64,000 nucleotides of DNA from Actinomadura oligospora ATCC 43269 (GCF_000518265.1 NZ_JADG01000004.1:186001-250000), one strand, 5' to 3'. Positions 7,749 to 17,521 are shown, counted from the stretch's first letter. The notes: generated from the sequence alone by a model not told the origin. Translations and numbers: made by a program.

Positions 7749-8927
7749 TCAGACGCACTCAGGTTGTTCGGCGGGATGGACGGCACCGGGCCGGGGGGTT
7801 GCGGCGGTGGTGGCGATCCATCCGGTGAGGAGCAGGCCGAGGGCGGCGGGGGCCAGGGCCCACGCGGAGAGGTCGCCCGGATCCACACCCTCGGCGAGCA
7901 GGCTGCTGCCCGCAGCCGCGCCCGCGGCGGAGCCGAGGTACATCGCGGCCATCTGGAACGCGACGACCGGCATCGCCTGGTCGGGCCGGTCCTTGGTCAG
8001 GGCCTGCTGGAGGGTCGGGACGCTCGCCCAGCCCGCCGCGCCCCACACCGCCGCCGCGACGAGCCAGACCGCCGGGGCGTCGGAGAGCCAGAAGGCGGCG
8101 AAGCCCGCCAGGAGCGCCGTCGGCAGCGCGACGAGCAGCGTTCGGGGCCCGGACGCGTCCAGGACCCGGCCGACCAGGGCGGATCCGGCGACCCCGCCGA
8201 TGCCCCACGCCCACACGAGCGCGAAGTTCCAGCCCTGGAGCCCTCGGGCCTCGGCCATGGGCAGCAGGTAGGTGTAGAGCCCGAGACTCGCCACGCCGAG
8301 GAGGAACGCTCCGCCGACCCCGACGAGGGTCCTCGGCGTCCGCAGCACCGCGAACGCCGGGCCGCGCGAGGCGGGCAGCGACGGGATCGTCCGCGCCTGG
8401 ACGGCCAGGGCGACCATGCTGAGCAGGCCGATCGCCACGACCAGGCCCATCGTCCAGCGCCAGTTCAGCCGGTCGCCGATGAGCATCCCGATCGGCACTC
8501 CGGCGACCGTGCCGGTGGACAGGCCGAAGGTCACCATGGCCATGGCCCGGCCGCGTTCGTGGTCGGCGACCATGGCGGCGGCCGTCGCCGTCGCCACCGC
8601 CGTGAGGACCCCGGCTCCGGCTCCGGCGATCACCCGTGAGGCGAGGAACACCGCGATGCCCGGCGAGACCACGGTGACGAGGTTGCCGAGATTGAACACG
8701 CCGAGGGCGATCAGCAGCGCCCTGGCGGTGCTCCCCCGGACGAGCGCGCGGGACAGCAGCGGCCCGGCCAGCGCATACGAGGCGGTGAAGGCCGTCACGC
8801 ACAGGCCGACCGCCGCGACGGTCGTGTCGAGCGAGGCGGGGATCGAGGGCAGCACCCCGGCGAGGACGTAGGCGTCGATGCCCAGCGCGACCGCGGCCAG
8901 GACGAGGGGCCAGACGCGGCGGATCAC
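7749..8927 (-). CDS. MFS transporter, DHA1-type exporter
   Basis: 392 aa with 12 predicted membrane helices. It begins RRVWPLVLAAVALGIDAYVLAG, the helix 1 pattern of drug:H+ antiporter-1 family exporters (AraJ/Cmr-like), with motif C-like GAGAGVLTAVATA in the N-half. The ATG overlaps the stop of the upstream HTH gene by four bases (ATGA), so regulator and pump are coupled. The substrate is unknown; drug or metabolite efflux is the family role. It converges with the TetR gene. Confidence 0.88.
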   Translation of the reverse strand: MIRRVWPLVLAAVALGIDAYVLAGVLPSIPASLDTTVAAVGLCVTAFTASYALAGPLLSRALVRGSTARALLIALGVFNLGNLVTVVSPGIAVFLASRVIAGAGAGVLTAVATATAAAMVADHERGRAMAMVTFGLSTGTVAGVPIGMLIGDRLNWRWTMGLVVAIGLLSMVALAVQARTIPSLPASRGPAFAVLRTPRTLVGVGGAFLLGVASLGLYTYLLPMAEARGLQGWNFALVWAWGIGGVAGSALVGRVLDASGPRTLLVALPTALLAGFAAFWLSDAPAVWLVAAAVWGAAGWASVPTLQQALTKDRPDQAMPVVAFQMAAMYLGSAAGAAAGSSLLAEGVDPGDLSAWALAPAALGLLLTGWIATTAATPRPGAVHPAEQPECV

Positions 8928-9262
8928 TCGTCCTCCCCGGCCGGGGCGGCTTCCTGGTACCCGTCGAGGACCGCGCCGATCAGGCCCGGGAACCGTGCCT
9001 CCAGGTCGTCATGGCGCAGCCGGATCAGGCACTTGCGTCCCTCGGCGCGGACGAACACCACCCCGGACTCGCGCAGGAGGCTGGTGTGGTGGGTCAGCGT
9101 CGACCGCGGGAGGTCCGGCCCCAGCTCGACGCTGTCCACCTCGCCCTCCTCCGCGAGCTTGCGCACCATCGACAGCCGCAGCGGCTCGCTCAGCGCGAAC
9201 AGCACCCGCGGGATCGCGATCTCCTCGGTCGCGGGGTGCTCGTACACCCGTGCCGGCGTCAT
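8924..9262 (-). CDS. ArsR-type winged-helix repressor
   Basis: 112 aa from ATG 9262, chosen because GAGGTGG at 9275-9269 is well placed; an ATG at 9277 and a TTG at 9289 are also in frame, but they overlap the operator. The winged helix reads RVLFALSEPLRLSMVRKLAEEG, then the recognition helix LPRSTLTHHTSLLRESGVV. No CxC metal motif is present, so it is not a classical metal sensor. It is in an operon with the MFS pump and probably represses both from the palindrome just upstream. Confidence 0.88.
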   Translation of the reverse strand: MTPARVYEHPATEEIAIPRVLFALSEPLRLSMVRKLAEEGEVDSVELGPDLPRSTLTHHTSLLRESGVVFVRAEGRKCLIRLRHDDLEARFPGLIGAVLDGYQEAAPAGEDE

Positions 9263-9277
9263 CAGGGACCACCTCAT

Positions 9278-9326
9278 ATCGTTCGACAATTATCGAACGA
9301 TAATAGTGCGGGAATTCTCGAACGAT
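9278..9326. promoter_or_regulatory. operator of the ArsR/MFS operon
   Basis: Perfect inverted repeat ATCGTTCGA (9278-9286) and TCGAACGAT (9293-9301) around CAATTA, plus a third half-site TCGAACGAT at 9318-9326, 25 bp further on. It lies directly upstream of the ArsR start in a locally AT-rich patch where a promoter is expected. Confidence 0.75.
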
Positions 9327-9388
9327 CAAGCCGGGTCCCGGGTTCTTCGGATTCCCGGGTTCTCGGGGAGCCGGAGGGCGAAAAGCGA

Positions 9389-9422
9389 CGCGGCCGTGAT
9401 CACGTGTGTGATCACGGCCGCG
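9389..9422 (-). terminator. 15-bp perfect hairpin ending the aro operon
   Basis: Stem CGCGGCCGTGATCAC paired with its exact complement around a four-base loop, 32 bp downstream of the aroQ stop. On the minus strand the hairpin is followed by CGTCGCTTTTCG, a short T-run. Confidence 0.8.
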
Positions 9423-9453
9423 TGAGGTGCGGGGGCGGGCGGCACCGGGAGCG

Positions 9454-9906
9454 TCAGGTGGAGCGGGCCTGCTCGGCGAGAAGTTCGGCGATGGCCTGGA
9501 GGGCCAGGACGTAGGACATCAGGCCGAAGCCCGCGACGGTGCCGGTCGCGACGCCCGCGACGACCGAGTTGTGGCGGAACTCCTCGCGCGCGGCGGGATT
9601 GGAGATGTGGACCTCGACCAGGGGCGCGGTGCGCTGGGCGAGGGCGTCGCGGAGCGCGTAGGAGTAGTGCGTGAACGCGGCCGGATTGAGGACGACCGGG
9701 ATCCTCTCGTCGGCGGCCTGGTGCACCCAGCCGATCATCTCGGCCTCGTCGTCGGTCTGCCGGACCTCGACGTGCAGGTCCAGGCGGCGGCCGGTCTCGC
9801 GGCAGAGGGCGACCAGGTCGTCGAAGGTGTCGGCGCCGTAGACGTCCGGTTCGCGGGTGCCGAGGCGGCGCAGGTTCGGGCCGTTCAGGACCAGGACGGA
9901 GTTCAC
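9454..9906 (-). CDS. aroQ: 3-dehydroquinate dehydratase, type II
   Basis: 150 aa, full length. It catalyses the third shikimate step, 3-dehydroquinate to 3-dehydroshikimate, as a dodecamer. [12 protein letters not shown] at the N-terminus, the lid Tyr in [26 protein letters not shown] and [18 protein letters not shown] (catalytic His region) are all present. The start overlaps the aroB stop by four bases. It is last in the aroC-aroK-aroB-aroQ operon and is followed by a strong hairpin. Confidence 0.97.
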   Translation of the reverse strand: MNSVLVLNGPNLRRLGTREPDVYGADTFDDLVALCRETGRRLDLHVEVRQTDDEAEMIGWVHQAADERIPVVLNPAAFTHYSYALRDALAQRTAPLVEVHISNPAAREEFRHNSVVAGVATGTVAGFGLMSYVLALQAIAELLAEQARST

Positions 9907-10970
9907 AGGGCGACCCTCCGGTAGGCGGCGGCGAGCAGCTCCTCGTCCGGGCCCTCCAGGCGGCCCGGCTTCGCGAGACCGTCGAGCACGACGAAGCGGA
10001 GCGTCGCGCCGCGCGACTTCTTGTCGATGGTCATCGCGGCGCGCAGCTCGTCCCAGGCGTCGGCGTTGTAGGCGGTCGGCAGGTGCACGGAGGCGAGGAC
10101 GCGCTCGGTGCGGTCGACCAGGTCGGAGCGTCCGGCGAGGCGGGCGAGCTCGGCGGCGTAGACCATGCCGACCGCGACGGCGTGGCCGTGCGGGAAGCGG
10201 TAGGCCTCGGCCTTCTCGATGGCGTGCGCGAGGGTGTGCCCGTAGTTCAGGAACTCGCGCACGCCGCCCTCCTTGAGGTCGGCCGAGACGACGTCGGCCT
10301 TCACCTGGACGGCGCGTTCGATCAGCTCGACGGTGTGCGGGCCGTCGGGGCGGCGGGCGGCGGCCGGGTCGGCCTCGACGAGGTCGAGGATGACCGGGTC
10401 GGCGATGAAGCCCGCCTTGATCGTCTCGGCGAGGCCGCTGACGTAGTCGCGCTCGGCCATGGACGCGAGCGTCGACACCTCGCAGAGGACCCCGGCGGGC
10501 GGGTGGAACGCGCCGACCAGGTTCTTGCCCTCGGGGATGTCGATGCCGGTCTTGCCACCGACCGCCGCGTCCACCATGGCGAGCAGGGTGGTCGGGACGT
10601 GGACGACCTTGACCCCGCGCAGCCAGGACGCGGCGGCGAACCCTGCGAGGTCGGTGGTCGCGCCGCCGCCGACGCCGACGACCGCGTCCGTCCGCGTCAT
10701 GCCGAGCTGGGCGAACCGGGACCAGAGCCCGGCGAGGACGCCGACCTCCTTGGCCGCCTCACCGGACGGGACCGGCAGCTCGTGGACGGCGTACCCGGCG
10801 GCGGTCAGCGCGGCGCTCACCGGGCGGACGAGCTCGGGCAGCGCCTGGTCGTGGACGACGGCGACCGTCCGGACGTTGTCGCCGAGCAGCCCCGGCAGCT
10901 CGCCGTGGACGTCCTCGCCGATGACGACGTCGTAGGGGTCGGCGCCGCCGACCCGGACGCGGCGGGTCAT
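9903..10970 (-). CDS. aroB: 3-dehydroquinate synthase
   Basis: 355 aa. It converts DAHP to 3-dehydroquinate with NAD+ and a divalent metal. The NAD-binding [21 protein letters not shown] region, [19 protein letters not shown] and the metal-binding [12 protein letters not shown] with [10 protein letters not shown] are intact. It starts 25 bp after aroK and overlaps aroQ by four bases. Confidence 0.97.
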   Translation of the reverse strand: MTRRVRVGGADPYDVVIGEDVHGELPGLLGDNVRTVAVVHDQALPELVRPVSAALTAAGYAVHELPVPSGEAAKEVGVLAGLWSRFAQLGMTRTDAVVGVGGGATTDLAGFAAASWLRGVKVVHVPTTLLAMVDAAVGGKTGIDIPEGKNLVGAFHPPAGVLCEVSTLASMAERDYVSGLAETIKAGFIADPVILDLVEADPAAARRPDGPHTVELIERAVQVKADVVSADLKEGGVREFLNYGHTLAHAIEKAEAYRFPHGHAVAVGMVYAAELARLAGRSDLVDRTERVLASVHLPTAYNADAWDELRAAMTIDKKSRGATLRFVVLDGLAKPGRLEGPDEELLAAAYRRVAL

Positions 10971-10995
10971 CGCGTCGTCCTCGGAGCGGCGCCGG

Positions 10996-11511
10996 TCACT
11001 CGGCGGCCTCCAGGGCGGCGACGATCTCGTCGACGATCTCCTCGGGGGTGCGCTCGTCGGTCTTGACCCGGACGGTGCCGAGCCGCTCGTAGATCGGGAG
11101 GCGCTCGGCCAGCATCTGGCGGAGCTGGCTGCGCGGGTTCAGGACGAGCAGCGGGCGGGCCTGGTTCAGGCCGATCCGCTTGACCGCCTCGGCGAGGCCG
11201 ACCTCGAGGTAGACGACCGTCTGCCCGGCCTCGAGGAGCTCCTGCGTCTCGGCGGCGAGGATCGCGCCGCCGCCGAGCGCCACGACGCCCTCGTGCTCGG
11301 CGACCGCCGCGGCGACGGCGGCCCGCTCGAGCTCGCGGAAGCGCTCCTCGCCGTCGTCCACGAAGATCTCGCCGACCGGCTTGCCCGCCGCGCGCTCCAC
11401 GTCGGCGTCGGTGTCGCGCAGCGGGACGCCGAGGCGTTCGGCGAGGGCGGCGCCGACGGTGGTCTTGCCGGAGCCGGGCGGGCCGATGATCACGGCCTTG
11501 GGACGGGCCAT
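10996..11511 (-). CDS. aroK: shikimate kinase
   Basis: 171 aa. It phosphorylates shikimate at the 3-OH using ATP. Walker A is GPPGSGKTTVG (about residues 10-20), the shikimate-binding Asp lies in RDTDADVERAAG, ALGGGAIL is the glycine-rich substrate loop and NQARPLL carries the lid Arg. The start ATG 11511 follows GAGGAA at short spacing and lies nine bases after the aroC stop. The frame stays open through aroC on this strand, but that extension is not coding. Confidence 0.96.
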   Translation of the reverse strand: MARPKAVIIGPPGSGKTTVGAALAERLGVPLRDTDADVERAAGKPVGEIFVDDGEERFRELERAAVAAAVAEHEGVVALGGGAILAAETQELLEAGQTVVYLEVGLAEAVKRIGLNQARPLLVLNPRSQLRQMLAERLPIYERLGTVRVKTDERTPEEIVDEIVAALEAAE

Positions 11512-11519
11512 CGTTTCCT

Positions 11520-12698
11520 CTACTTGACGGTGAGGGAGGACAGGTATCCGGACAGGTTGCGGGCGGTCTCGGCGACCGAGTCGCCGCCGAACTTCTCCAG
11601 CGCCGCGTCCGCGAGGACGAGCGCGACCATGGCCTCGGCGACCACCCCGGCGGCCGGGACCGCGGTCACGTCGGAACGCTGGTTGATCGCCTTGGCGGGC
11701 TCGCCGGTGGCGACGTCGATGGTGTCGAGGCGGCGCGGGACGGTCGAGATCGGCTTCATCGCGGCGCGCACGCGCAGCGGCTCGCCGGTGGTCATGCCGC
11801 CCTCGATCCCGCCCGCGCGGTTGGTGCGGCGGCGGACGCCGTCCTCGGTGCTGTCGATCTCGTCGTGGGCGCGGGAGCCGGGCCGCCGGGCGGTCTCGAA
11901 GCCGTCCCCGACCGCGACGCCCTTGATCGCCTGGATGCCCATGAGGATCCCGGCGAGGCGCGAGTCGAGCCGCCGGTCCCAGTGGACGTGGCTGCCGAGG
12001 CCGGGCGGGAGGCCGTAGGCGAGCACCTCGACGACGCCGCCGAGGGTGTCGCCCTGCCGCTTCAGCTCGTCGATGTGCGCGACCATCTTGGCGGACGCGT
12101 CCGCGTCGAGGCAGCGCACGGGCGAGGCGTCCACGGCGGCGAGGTCGCCGGGGCCGGGCGCGACGTCCTCGGGGGCGTCGATCTCGCCCAGCGAGACGAC
12201 GTGGCTCACGATGTCGACGCCGAGGGCCTGCCTGAGGAACGCCTTGGCGACCGTGCCGAGCGCGACGCGGGCCGCGGTCTCGCGGGCGCTCGCGCGCTCC
12301 AGGACGGGCCGGGCGTCGTCGAACCCGTACTTCTGGATGCCCGCGAGGTCGGCGTGGCCGGGCCGCGGCTGGGTGAGCGGGGCGTTGCGCGCCTGCGCGG
12401 CGAGGACGTCGGGGTCCACCGGGTCGGCGGACATCACCGTCTCCCACTTGGGCCACTCGGTGTTGCCCACCTGGACGGCGACGGGGCCGCCCTGCGTATA
12501 GCCGTGCCGGACGCCGCCGAGGATCGACACCTGGTCCTGCTCGAACTTCATCCGGGCGCCCCGCCCATGCCCGAGCCGCCGGCGGCGCAGTTCCTCGGCG
12601 ATGTCCTCCGAGGTCACGCGCACGCCGGCCGGAAGGCCCTCCACGATCGCGGTGAGGGCCGGGCCATGGGACTCGCCCGCGGTCAACCAGCGCAGCAT
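11520..12698 (-). CDS. aroC: chorismate synthase
   Basis: 392 aa. It removes phosphate from EPSP to give chorismate, needing reduced [24 protein letters not shown] is the diagnostic start; [17 protein letters not shown] and [19 protein letters not shown] are the flavin/substrate signatures. It is first in the operon. The 185 bp upstream carries a tandem G-rich repeat and must hold the operon promoter. Confidence 0.97.
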   Translation of the reverse strand: MLRWLTAGESHGPALTAIVEGLPAGVRVTSEDIAEELRRRRLGHGRGARMKFEQDQVSILGGVRHGYTQGGPVAVQVGNTEWPKWETVMSADPVDPDVLAAQARNAPLTQPRPGHADLAGIQKYGFDDARPVLERASARETAARVALGTVAKAFLRQALGVDIVSHVVSLGEIDAPEDVAPGPGDLAAVDASPVRCLDADASAKMVAHIDELKRQGDTLGGVVEVLAYGLPPGLGSHVHWDRRLDSRLAGILMGIQAIKGVAVGDGFETARRPGSRAHDEIDSTEDGVRRRTNRAGGIEGGMTTGEPLRVRAAMKPISTVPRRLDTIDVATGEPAKAINQRSDVTAVPAAGVVAEAMVALVLADAALEKFGGDSVAETARNLSGYLSSLTVK

Positions 12699-12739
12699 GC
12701 CCACGATCCTATTGACTCGCCGGGGCGGCTCGTGCCGCG

Positions 12740-12845
12740 CGTCCAACTGATGAGACCCGTCGCGGGGCCTTCGGGCCGGTGGGAGGGGGTGCCCGCCCGT
12801 CCAGCCGATGAGGGTCCCGGCATGCCCGGCCGGTGGGAGGGGGTG
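12740..12845. repeat. imperfect tandem repeat upstream of aroC
   Basis: Two copies of a unit of about 54-58 bp. They share GTCCARCYGATGAG near the start and an identical GCCGGTGGGAGGGGGTG block at 12775-12791 and 12829-12845. The blocks are G-rich on the plus strand and C-rich on the aroC strand. Confidence 0.7.
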
Positions 12846-12878
12846 GCCCCGCACGGCCGTCGCCGGGCGTGCGGGGCC
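12845..12878 (-). terminator. 11-bp hairpin after the M28 peptidase gene
   Basis: GGCCCCGCACG (12845-12855) pairs exactly with CGTGCGGGGCC (12868-12878), five bases past the stop of the minus-strand peptidase gene. Confidence 0.7.
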
Positions 12879-12883
12879 GGGGG

Positions 12884-14464
12884 TCACTCCTCGTCGGCGG
12901 ACGTCGTGGCGAGGCGGAGCGGAGCGGCGGAACGCTGCTTCGCCCGCTGGGCCGCGGTGTCCGGGACGATGTCGGAGATGTCGAGGGCGAACCGTCCGGT
13001 GGCCCAGGCCATGCCCGCGCCGTTCTGCCCGTAGATCGTCCTGTTGACGTTCTTCAGGGTGTCGCAGGCCGAGTGGTAGCACCAGTCGAGCGACTGCCCT
13101 GCCTGACCGCCGAACAGCCGGGCCCAGTTCTCGGTCTTGATGAGGTTGGAGCCGCTGGTCTCGCCGCCCGCGGGGATCCCGGCGGCGATGAACGGGCCGT
13201 AGTCGGAGCGTCCGTCGAAGTCGCGGCCGACGGTCGGCAGGCCGCGCGAGCCGTGGAAGTCGGTGAGGACCTTCTCGATCTGCGCCGAGCCCTCGGGGCC
13301 CGCGCCGGCGCCCTCGTGGTCGCTGTCGTCGCCGTCGTAGACCATCCGCGCGTAGTTCGGCGAGCCGATCATGTCGAAGTTGAGGTACAGGGCCAGGTCG
13401 GCCTTGTCCTGCGGCGACAGCTGCGCCACGTAGGCGCCGGAGCCGAGGTCGCCGTGCTCCTCGGCGCCCCACCAGGCGAAGCGGACCTTGTTCTTGATCT
13501 GCTTGAAGTGCTTGGCGAGCTGGATCGCGGTCTCCAGCTCCATCGAGCTGGACGAGCCGTTGTCGTTGATTCCCGGGCCCTCGGTGACGCCGTCCAGGTG
13601 CGCGCCGAGCATGACGACGTTGTCGGCCCGTCCGGTCGGGGTCTCGGCGATCACGTTGAACGTGGTCACCTTCGTGGCCCGTCCGCGCAGGTCGACGCGG
13701 AGGGTGACCGGGCCGCGCGCCGCGTCGGCCGCGAGCGCCTGGGACTCGCCGCGGCTGACGGACGCGACCGGGATCCTGACGTCCGCCGCCGTGAGGCGGG
13801 TGCGCAGGATCATGTCCGGGTTGGGGTTGTTGGTGTTGATCAGCGCGACGGCGGCGCCCGCCTCGGACGCCGTCTTCTGCTTGATCGTGTTGCCGCAGCC
13901 GCCCGACGCGATCAGCGCGATCTTGCCGTGGTAGTCGGCCCCGGCGTAGTCGGACGCCTCGCAGCCGGGGGTCGTGTCCGTCCCGGACGGGACGACCGCG
14001 AGGGGCGCGGTGACGCCGCCTGCGGGCGTGTTCGCCGAGAACCGGGCGACCAGCGGGTGCAGCGCGCGCGTGGACGGCGCCGTCACCTCGGCCTCGGAGG
14101 CGAGGAACTCGAAGTCGTCGTGGGTGAACGGCTGCCGGGTCGTCGTGTACCCGGCGGCGTGGAGCCTGCCCTCGACGTACTCGGCGGACGCCACGTGGCC
14201 GCGCGTCCCGGACGCCCGGATCCCCTTGTTCTGGTCGGCGATCCGCTGCAGGGCCTCGAGGTGGCGCCAGGCGTTGTCGGCGTTCACCTCGCGGACGAGC
14301 TGCCGGGCGAGGCGCTCGTTCCCCTTCGATCCCGGCGCGGCGTTCGCGGCCGGGGCGATCCCGGCGACGAGTGCCGCCGCCGCGAGCATCGCGGCGGCGC
14401 GCCCGCCGCGCCATCTCGCGCGCGGGCGCGCGAGTCCTTGTCCGTGTCGGTCCGTGCGCGTCAT
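12884..14464 (-). CDS. secreted M28 family metallopeptidase
   Basis: 526 aa from ATG 14464, preceded by AGGAGG. A Sec signal ([19 protein letters not shown], cleavage near ANAAPG) is followed by an inserted PA domain with [18 protein letters not shown] and the zinc aminopeptidase domain. Metal ligands: His/Asp in [18 protein letters not shown], the catalytic and metal Glu pair in [12 protein letters not shown], Asp in LNFDMIGSP, and a late His in [10 protein letters not shown]. It resembles the Streptomyces griseus aminopeptidase/aminopeptidase Y group and should release N-terminal residues outside the cell. The C-terminal tail of about 40 aa has no assigned domain. Confidence 0.93.
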   Translation of the reverse strand: MTRTDRHGQGLARPRARWRGGRAAAMLAAAALVAGIAPAANAAPGSKGNERLARQLVREVNADNAWRHLEALQRIADQNKGIRASGTRGHVASAEYVEGRLHAAGYTTTRQPFTHDDFEFLASEAEVTAPSTRALHPLVARFSANTPAGGVTAPLAVVPSGTDTTPGCEASDYAGADYHGKIALIASGGCGNTIKQKTASEAGAAVALINTNNPNPDMILRTRLTAADVRIPVASVSRGESQALAADAARGPVTLRVDLRGRATKVTTFNVIAETPTGRADNVVMLGAHLDGVTEGPGINDNGSSSSMELETAIQLAKHFKQIKNKVRFAWWGAEEHGDLGSGAYVAQLSPQDKADLALYLNFDMIGSPNYARMVYDGDDSDHEGAGAGPEGSAQIEKVLTDFHGSRGLPTVGRDFDGRSDYGPFIAAGIPAGGETSGSNLIKTENWARLFGGQAGQSLDWCYHSACDTLKNVNRTIYGQNGAGMAWATGRFALDISDIVPDTAAQRAKQRSAAPLRLATTSADEE

Positions 14465-14569
14465 CGCGCCTCCTTTGATCGCTCCTCGCGGAGCCCCCCG
14501 ATCGCGGATGTGAGTGTTCGCGATCGTCCCAATCAAGATCGTTACGGTCAACGGGGGAGAATCGGGCCT

Positions 14570-15634
14570 ATGGACACGATTCTCCCCTCCCGGCTCCGCG
14601 CCGATCTCCTCGCCCAGGCGGCGACCTGCGCCAAGGGCGGGTCGCCCCTGTACGCCGAGCTGTTGCGGCGCGCCGCCGAGGACGTGGACGGGCCGGTTTC
14701 GGCCGTTGTTTCGGGCCGTCCGGAAGCCGGGTGGTGCCTGCGGCTGCTCGGCGCGGTCCACCGGATGGTGCTGGAGGGCCGGGCGCCCGAGCTGGCCGCG
14801 CACTACCCGACGGCGGGCGGGACGGCCGATCCGCCGGCCGCCTGGCCCGCGTTCCGGGCACTGCTGGCGGACCGTCCGGACGAGGTGCGCGCGGGGATGG
14901 CCGGAGCCCCGCAGACCAACGAGGTCGGACGCGCCGCGCCGCTCGTCGGGGGCCTGCTGGCGATCATGGCGGCGGCCGGGGAGCGGCCCGTCCGGCTGCT
15001 GGAGGTCGGGGCCAGCGCGGGCCTGAACCTGCGCGCCGACCTGTACCGGTACGAATCGGGCAGCGATTCGGGCGAGCCGGGTGGTGAGCCGGCGTTCGGT
15101 CCGGCGGACTCGCCGGTGGTGCTGCGCGACTGCTGGCGCGGGTCGCCGCCGCCGCTGTCGGCGAACCTGGCGATCGTCGAGCGGACGGGCTGCGACCCCG
15201 CGCCGGTGGACCCGGTCGCGGACGGCGTCCGGCTGCTCTCGTTCGTCTGGCCCGACCAGCACGAACGGGTCGCGCGGCTGCGGGGCGCGCTGGAGGTCGC
15301 CGCGCGGGTCCCGGCGGCGGTCGTCCGCGCGGACGCCACGGCGTTCCTCGCCGACCTCGCGCCGCGGGAGGGCGTCGTCACCGTCGTGTGGCACTCGCTG
15401 ATGTGGCAGTACCTCTCCCCCGCCGAGCAGGCGCGGGTGACGGCCGCCGTGGAGCGCGCGGGCACGGCGGCGACGCCGGACGCGCCGGTCGCCCACCTGC
15501 ACCTGGAGCAGGCGGACGACGCGGACTTCCACAGCCTGCCGGTGCTGACGCTGCGCCTCTGGCCCCACGGCGGAGGCGAGCGGCGCGTCCTGGCCGACAC
15601 CCCGCACCACGGCGTCCCGACCCACTGGCGCTGA
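14570..15634 (+). CDS. DUF2332 domain protein
   Basis: 354 aa, divergent from the M28 peptidase. DUF2332 is a methyltransferase-like family of unknown activity common in actinobacteria. The LLEVGASAGLNLRADLYRY stretch resembles a SAM-binding motif I, and TVVWHSLMWQYLSPAEQARV near residue 270 is the family's most conserved block. ATG 14570 lies after a G-rich site (GGGGGAGA). No cofactor use is proven. Confidence 0.88.
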   Translation: MDTILPSRLRADLLAQAATCAKGGSPLYAELLRRAAEDVDGPVSAVVSGRPEAGWCLRLLGAVHRMVLEGRAPELAAHYPTAGGTADPPAAWPAFRALLADRPDEVRAGMAGAPQTNEVGRAAPLVGGLLAIMAAAGERPVRLLEVGASAGLNLRADLYRYESGSDSGEPGGEPAFGPADSPVVLRDCWRGSPPPLSANLAIVERTGCDPAPVDPVADGVRLLSFVWPDQHERVARLRGALEVAARVPAAVVRADATAFLADLAPREGVVTVVWHSLMWQYLSPAEQARVTAAVERAGTAATPDAPVAHLHLEQADDADFHSLPVLTLRLWPHGGGERRVLADTPHHGVPTHWR

Positions 15635-15670
15635 GCCCCCGGCGCCAGGAACGTCCCGGGGCGGAGGCGG

Positions 15671-16948
15671 TCAGGCGGCGGGCGTGGTGGGGAGGTCGCG
15701 GTGGCGTTTGAGGGGGCCTATGAGGAGGAGCAGGGGTGAGGCGGCCATGGTGACGGCCATGACCCACAGGGTCGGCCGGACGCCGGCCGTCTCGCCCAGC
15801 GCTCCGCCGAGCAGGCCGCCCAGCGGGATGGTGCCGAAGTTCAGGAACATCATGCTGACGCTGACCCTGCCGAGCAGCTCGCGCGGCGTGTAGAGCTGCC
15901 GGAAGCTACCGCGGACGACGTTGCTGATCACCGTCCCGACACCGATCATCAGGCCGCCGACGACCAGCGGGGCGAGCCGTGGGCCGGGCCCGGTCAGGGG
16001 GATGGCCAGCGCGAACGGGACGGTCCCGAACAGCGCGACCAGCAGCCCGCGGGCGGTGCCGAACCGGTTCGCGACGCGGGTGGCGGACACGGCCCCGATC
16101 ACGCCGCCGACGCTGATCCCCATCATCAGCAGGCCGACCACGCCGTTCGCCACGTCCAGCTCGCGGACCAGGAACACCACCAGCACCGCCTGGTAGGCGA
16201 TGAAGGCGAGGTTGAACACGGCGCCGAACAGCGCGAAGACCCGCAGGTAGGGGTCGCCGGTGACGAACCGCAGCCCGGCCAGGATGTCCCGGCCCAGGGA
16301 CGCGCGTTCCCGGGGCGTGACGGGCTCCTCCTCGGCCCGGACGCCGAGCAGGCACAGCGTCGAGACGGCGAAGGAGGCCGCGTCGGCGACCAGCCCGCCG
16401 AGGACGCCGAGCGCCTGGGTGATCGCGCCCGCGAGCCCCGGGCCCGCGACCTGCGCGAACGACTCCGAGCCCTGCATCTTGGCGTTGCCCGCGGCCAGGT
16501 CCCGCTGGTCGAGCAGCGAGGGCAGGTAGACCTGGTAGGCGGTCTGGAAGAACACTCCCGCGACGCCCAGGAGCAGCGCGGTCGCCGCCAGCTGCCAGAA
16601 GGTGAGGACGCCCAGCCAGGCGGAGACCGGCGCGCTGAGCAGCAGCGTCATCGACGCCAGGTTGCAGACGATCATCAGGGGACGGCGCGGCATCCGGTCC
16701 ACCCACGCCCCGGCGGGCAGGCCGACCAGCAGCCAGGGCAGCCAGGTGGCGGCCGTGAGCAGGCCGACCTGGAAGGTGCTCGCGTGCAGCACGCCGACCG
16801 CGGCGAGCGGGATCGCGACGCCGCTGACGCCGCTGCCGATCTTGCTGGTGGTCTCGCCGATCCAGAACAGCCGGAAGTCGCGCGCCGGCCGGGACGGGGA
16901 CGCCGCGTCGGTCCCGGCGCCGGTCGCGGTGGTGAGGACGCCGGTCAC
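15671..16948 (-). CDS. MFS transporter, enterobactin-exporter-like
   Basis: 425 aa from a GTG that overlaps the upstream HTH stop by four bases (GTGA). Twelve helices are predicted. FRLFWIGETTSKIGSGVSG and VDRMPRRPLMIVCNLA (motif A region) place it in the MFS_3 (EntS-like) group, which exports siderophores or drugs. QTAYQVYLPSLLDQRDLAAG is typical of actinobacterial members. Its regulator precedes it, so it is probably induced by its substrate. Confidence 0.88.
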   Translation of the reverse strand: MTGVLTTATGAGTDAASPSRPARDFRLFWIGETTSKIGSGVSGVAIPLAAVGVLHASTFQVGLLTAATWLPWLLVGLPAGAWVDRMPRRPLMIVCNLASMTLLLSAPVSAWLGVLTFWQLAATALLLGVAGVFFQTAYQVYLPSLLDQRDLAAGNAKMQGSESFAQVAGPGLAGAITQALGVLGGLVADAASFAVSTLCLLGVRAEEEPVTPRERASLGRDILAGLRFVTGDPYLRVFALFGAVFNLAFIAYQAVLVVFLVRELDVANGVVGLLMMGISVGGVIGAVSATRVANRFGTARGLLVALFGTVPFALAIPLTGPGPRLAPLVVGGLMIGVGTVISNVVRGSFRQLYTPRELLGRVSVSMMFLNFGTIPLGGLLGGALGETAGVRPTLWVMAVTMAASPLLLLIGPLKRHRDLPTTPAA

Positions 16949-17505
16949 GGGGTGGCCGGCATTCCGTAGGCGAAGGCCAGGACGGCCGGGCGCTCGCGAC
17001 CGTCGTCGGGGATCTCGCGGGTCCCCCACCTCAGCAGGACGGCGATCAGCTCCTGTCCCATCTCCTCCAGCTCCTCGGGGGTGAGCCGGAGCCAGCGGTC
17101 GGCGACGAACGCCGCGTCCACCCACTCCGGGGGCTGCTCGGTGAGCAGCCACTCGCGGGCGGCGGCGGTGTGCCGGTCCAGCAGCATCGACTGGACGGTC
17201 TGGGCGACCAGCGCGCCCGCCGGGTCGGAGGCGTGGTCGCTCTGCTGCCAGGACAGGTTCGGCGAGGCCCGCCGCCACCAGCGCTCCCGCCGGTCGCGGG
17301 CGAGCTCGGGCGCCTCCTCGATGATCCCGGCCGCGCCGAGCACGCGCAGGTGGTGGCTGACGTTGCCGACCCCCTGTCCGGTGCGCTCGGCGAGCGTGCT
17401 CGCGGTCGCGGGGCCGTAGGCGCGCAGGATGTCGGCCAGCCGCCTGCGCAGCGGGTGGGCGAGCGCCGACAGCCGCTCGGAGTCCTTGATCCGGTCTTCG
17501 GTCAT
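16945..17505 (-). CDS. ArsR/HTH_20-type transcriptional regulator
   Basis: 186 aa. The winged HTH lies at the N-terminus: LSALAHPLRRRLADILRAYG, then ATASTLAERTGQGVGNVSHH as the recognition unit. The C-terminal 100 residues have several Trp and acidic helices and probably bind a ligand or dimerise. ATG 17505 is the likely start; ATG 17517 is also in frame and neither has a strong ribosome site. It is coupled to the MFS exporter, with a concentric palindrome just upstream. Confidence 0.87.
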   Translation of the reverse strand: MTEDRIKDSERLSALAHPLRRRLADILRAYGPATASTLAERTGQGVGNVSHHLRVLGAAGIIEEAPELARDRRERWWRRASPNLSWQQSDHASDPAGALVAQTVQSMLLDRHTAAAREWLLTEQPPEWVDAAFVADRWLRLTPEELEEMGQELIAVLLRWGTREIPDDGRERPAVLAFAYGMPATP

Positions 17506-17521
17506 GCCGGAGATCATGACA

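Noticed and set aside
12775..12845. Repeat pair as a CRISPR or riboswitch
   Set aside because: Only two copies, and no conserved aptamer pattern recognisable.
11520..14414. Very long open frame on the minus strand covering aroC and beyond
   Set aside because: Only the last 392 codons are aroC. The rest is Arg-rich and antiparallel to or out of frame with the M28 peptidase, so it is a GC artefact.
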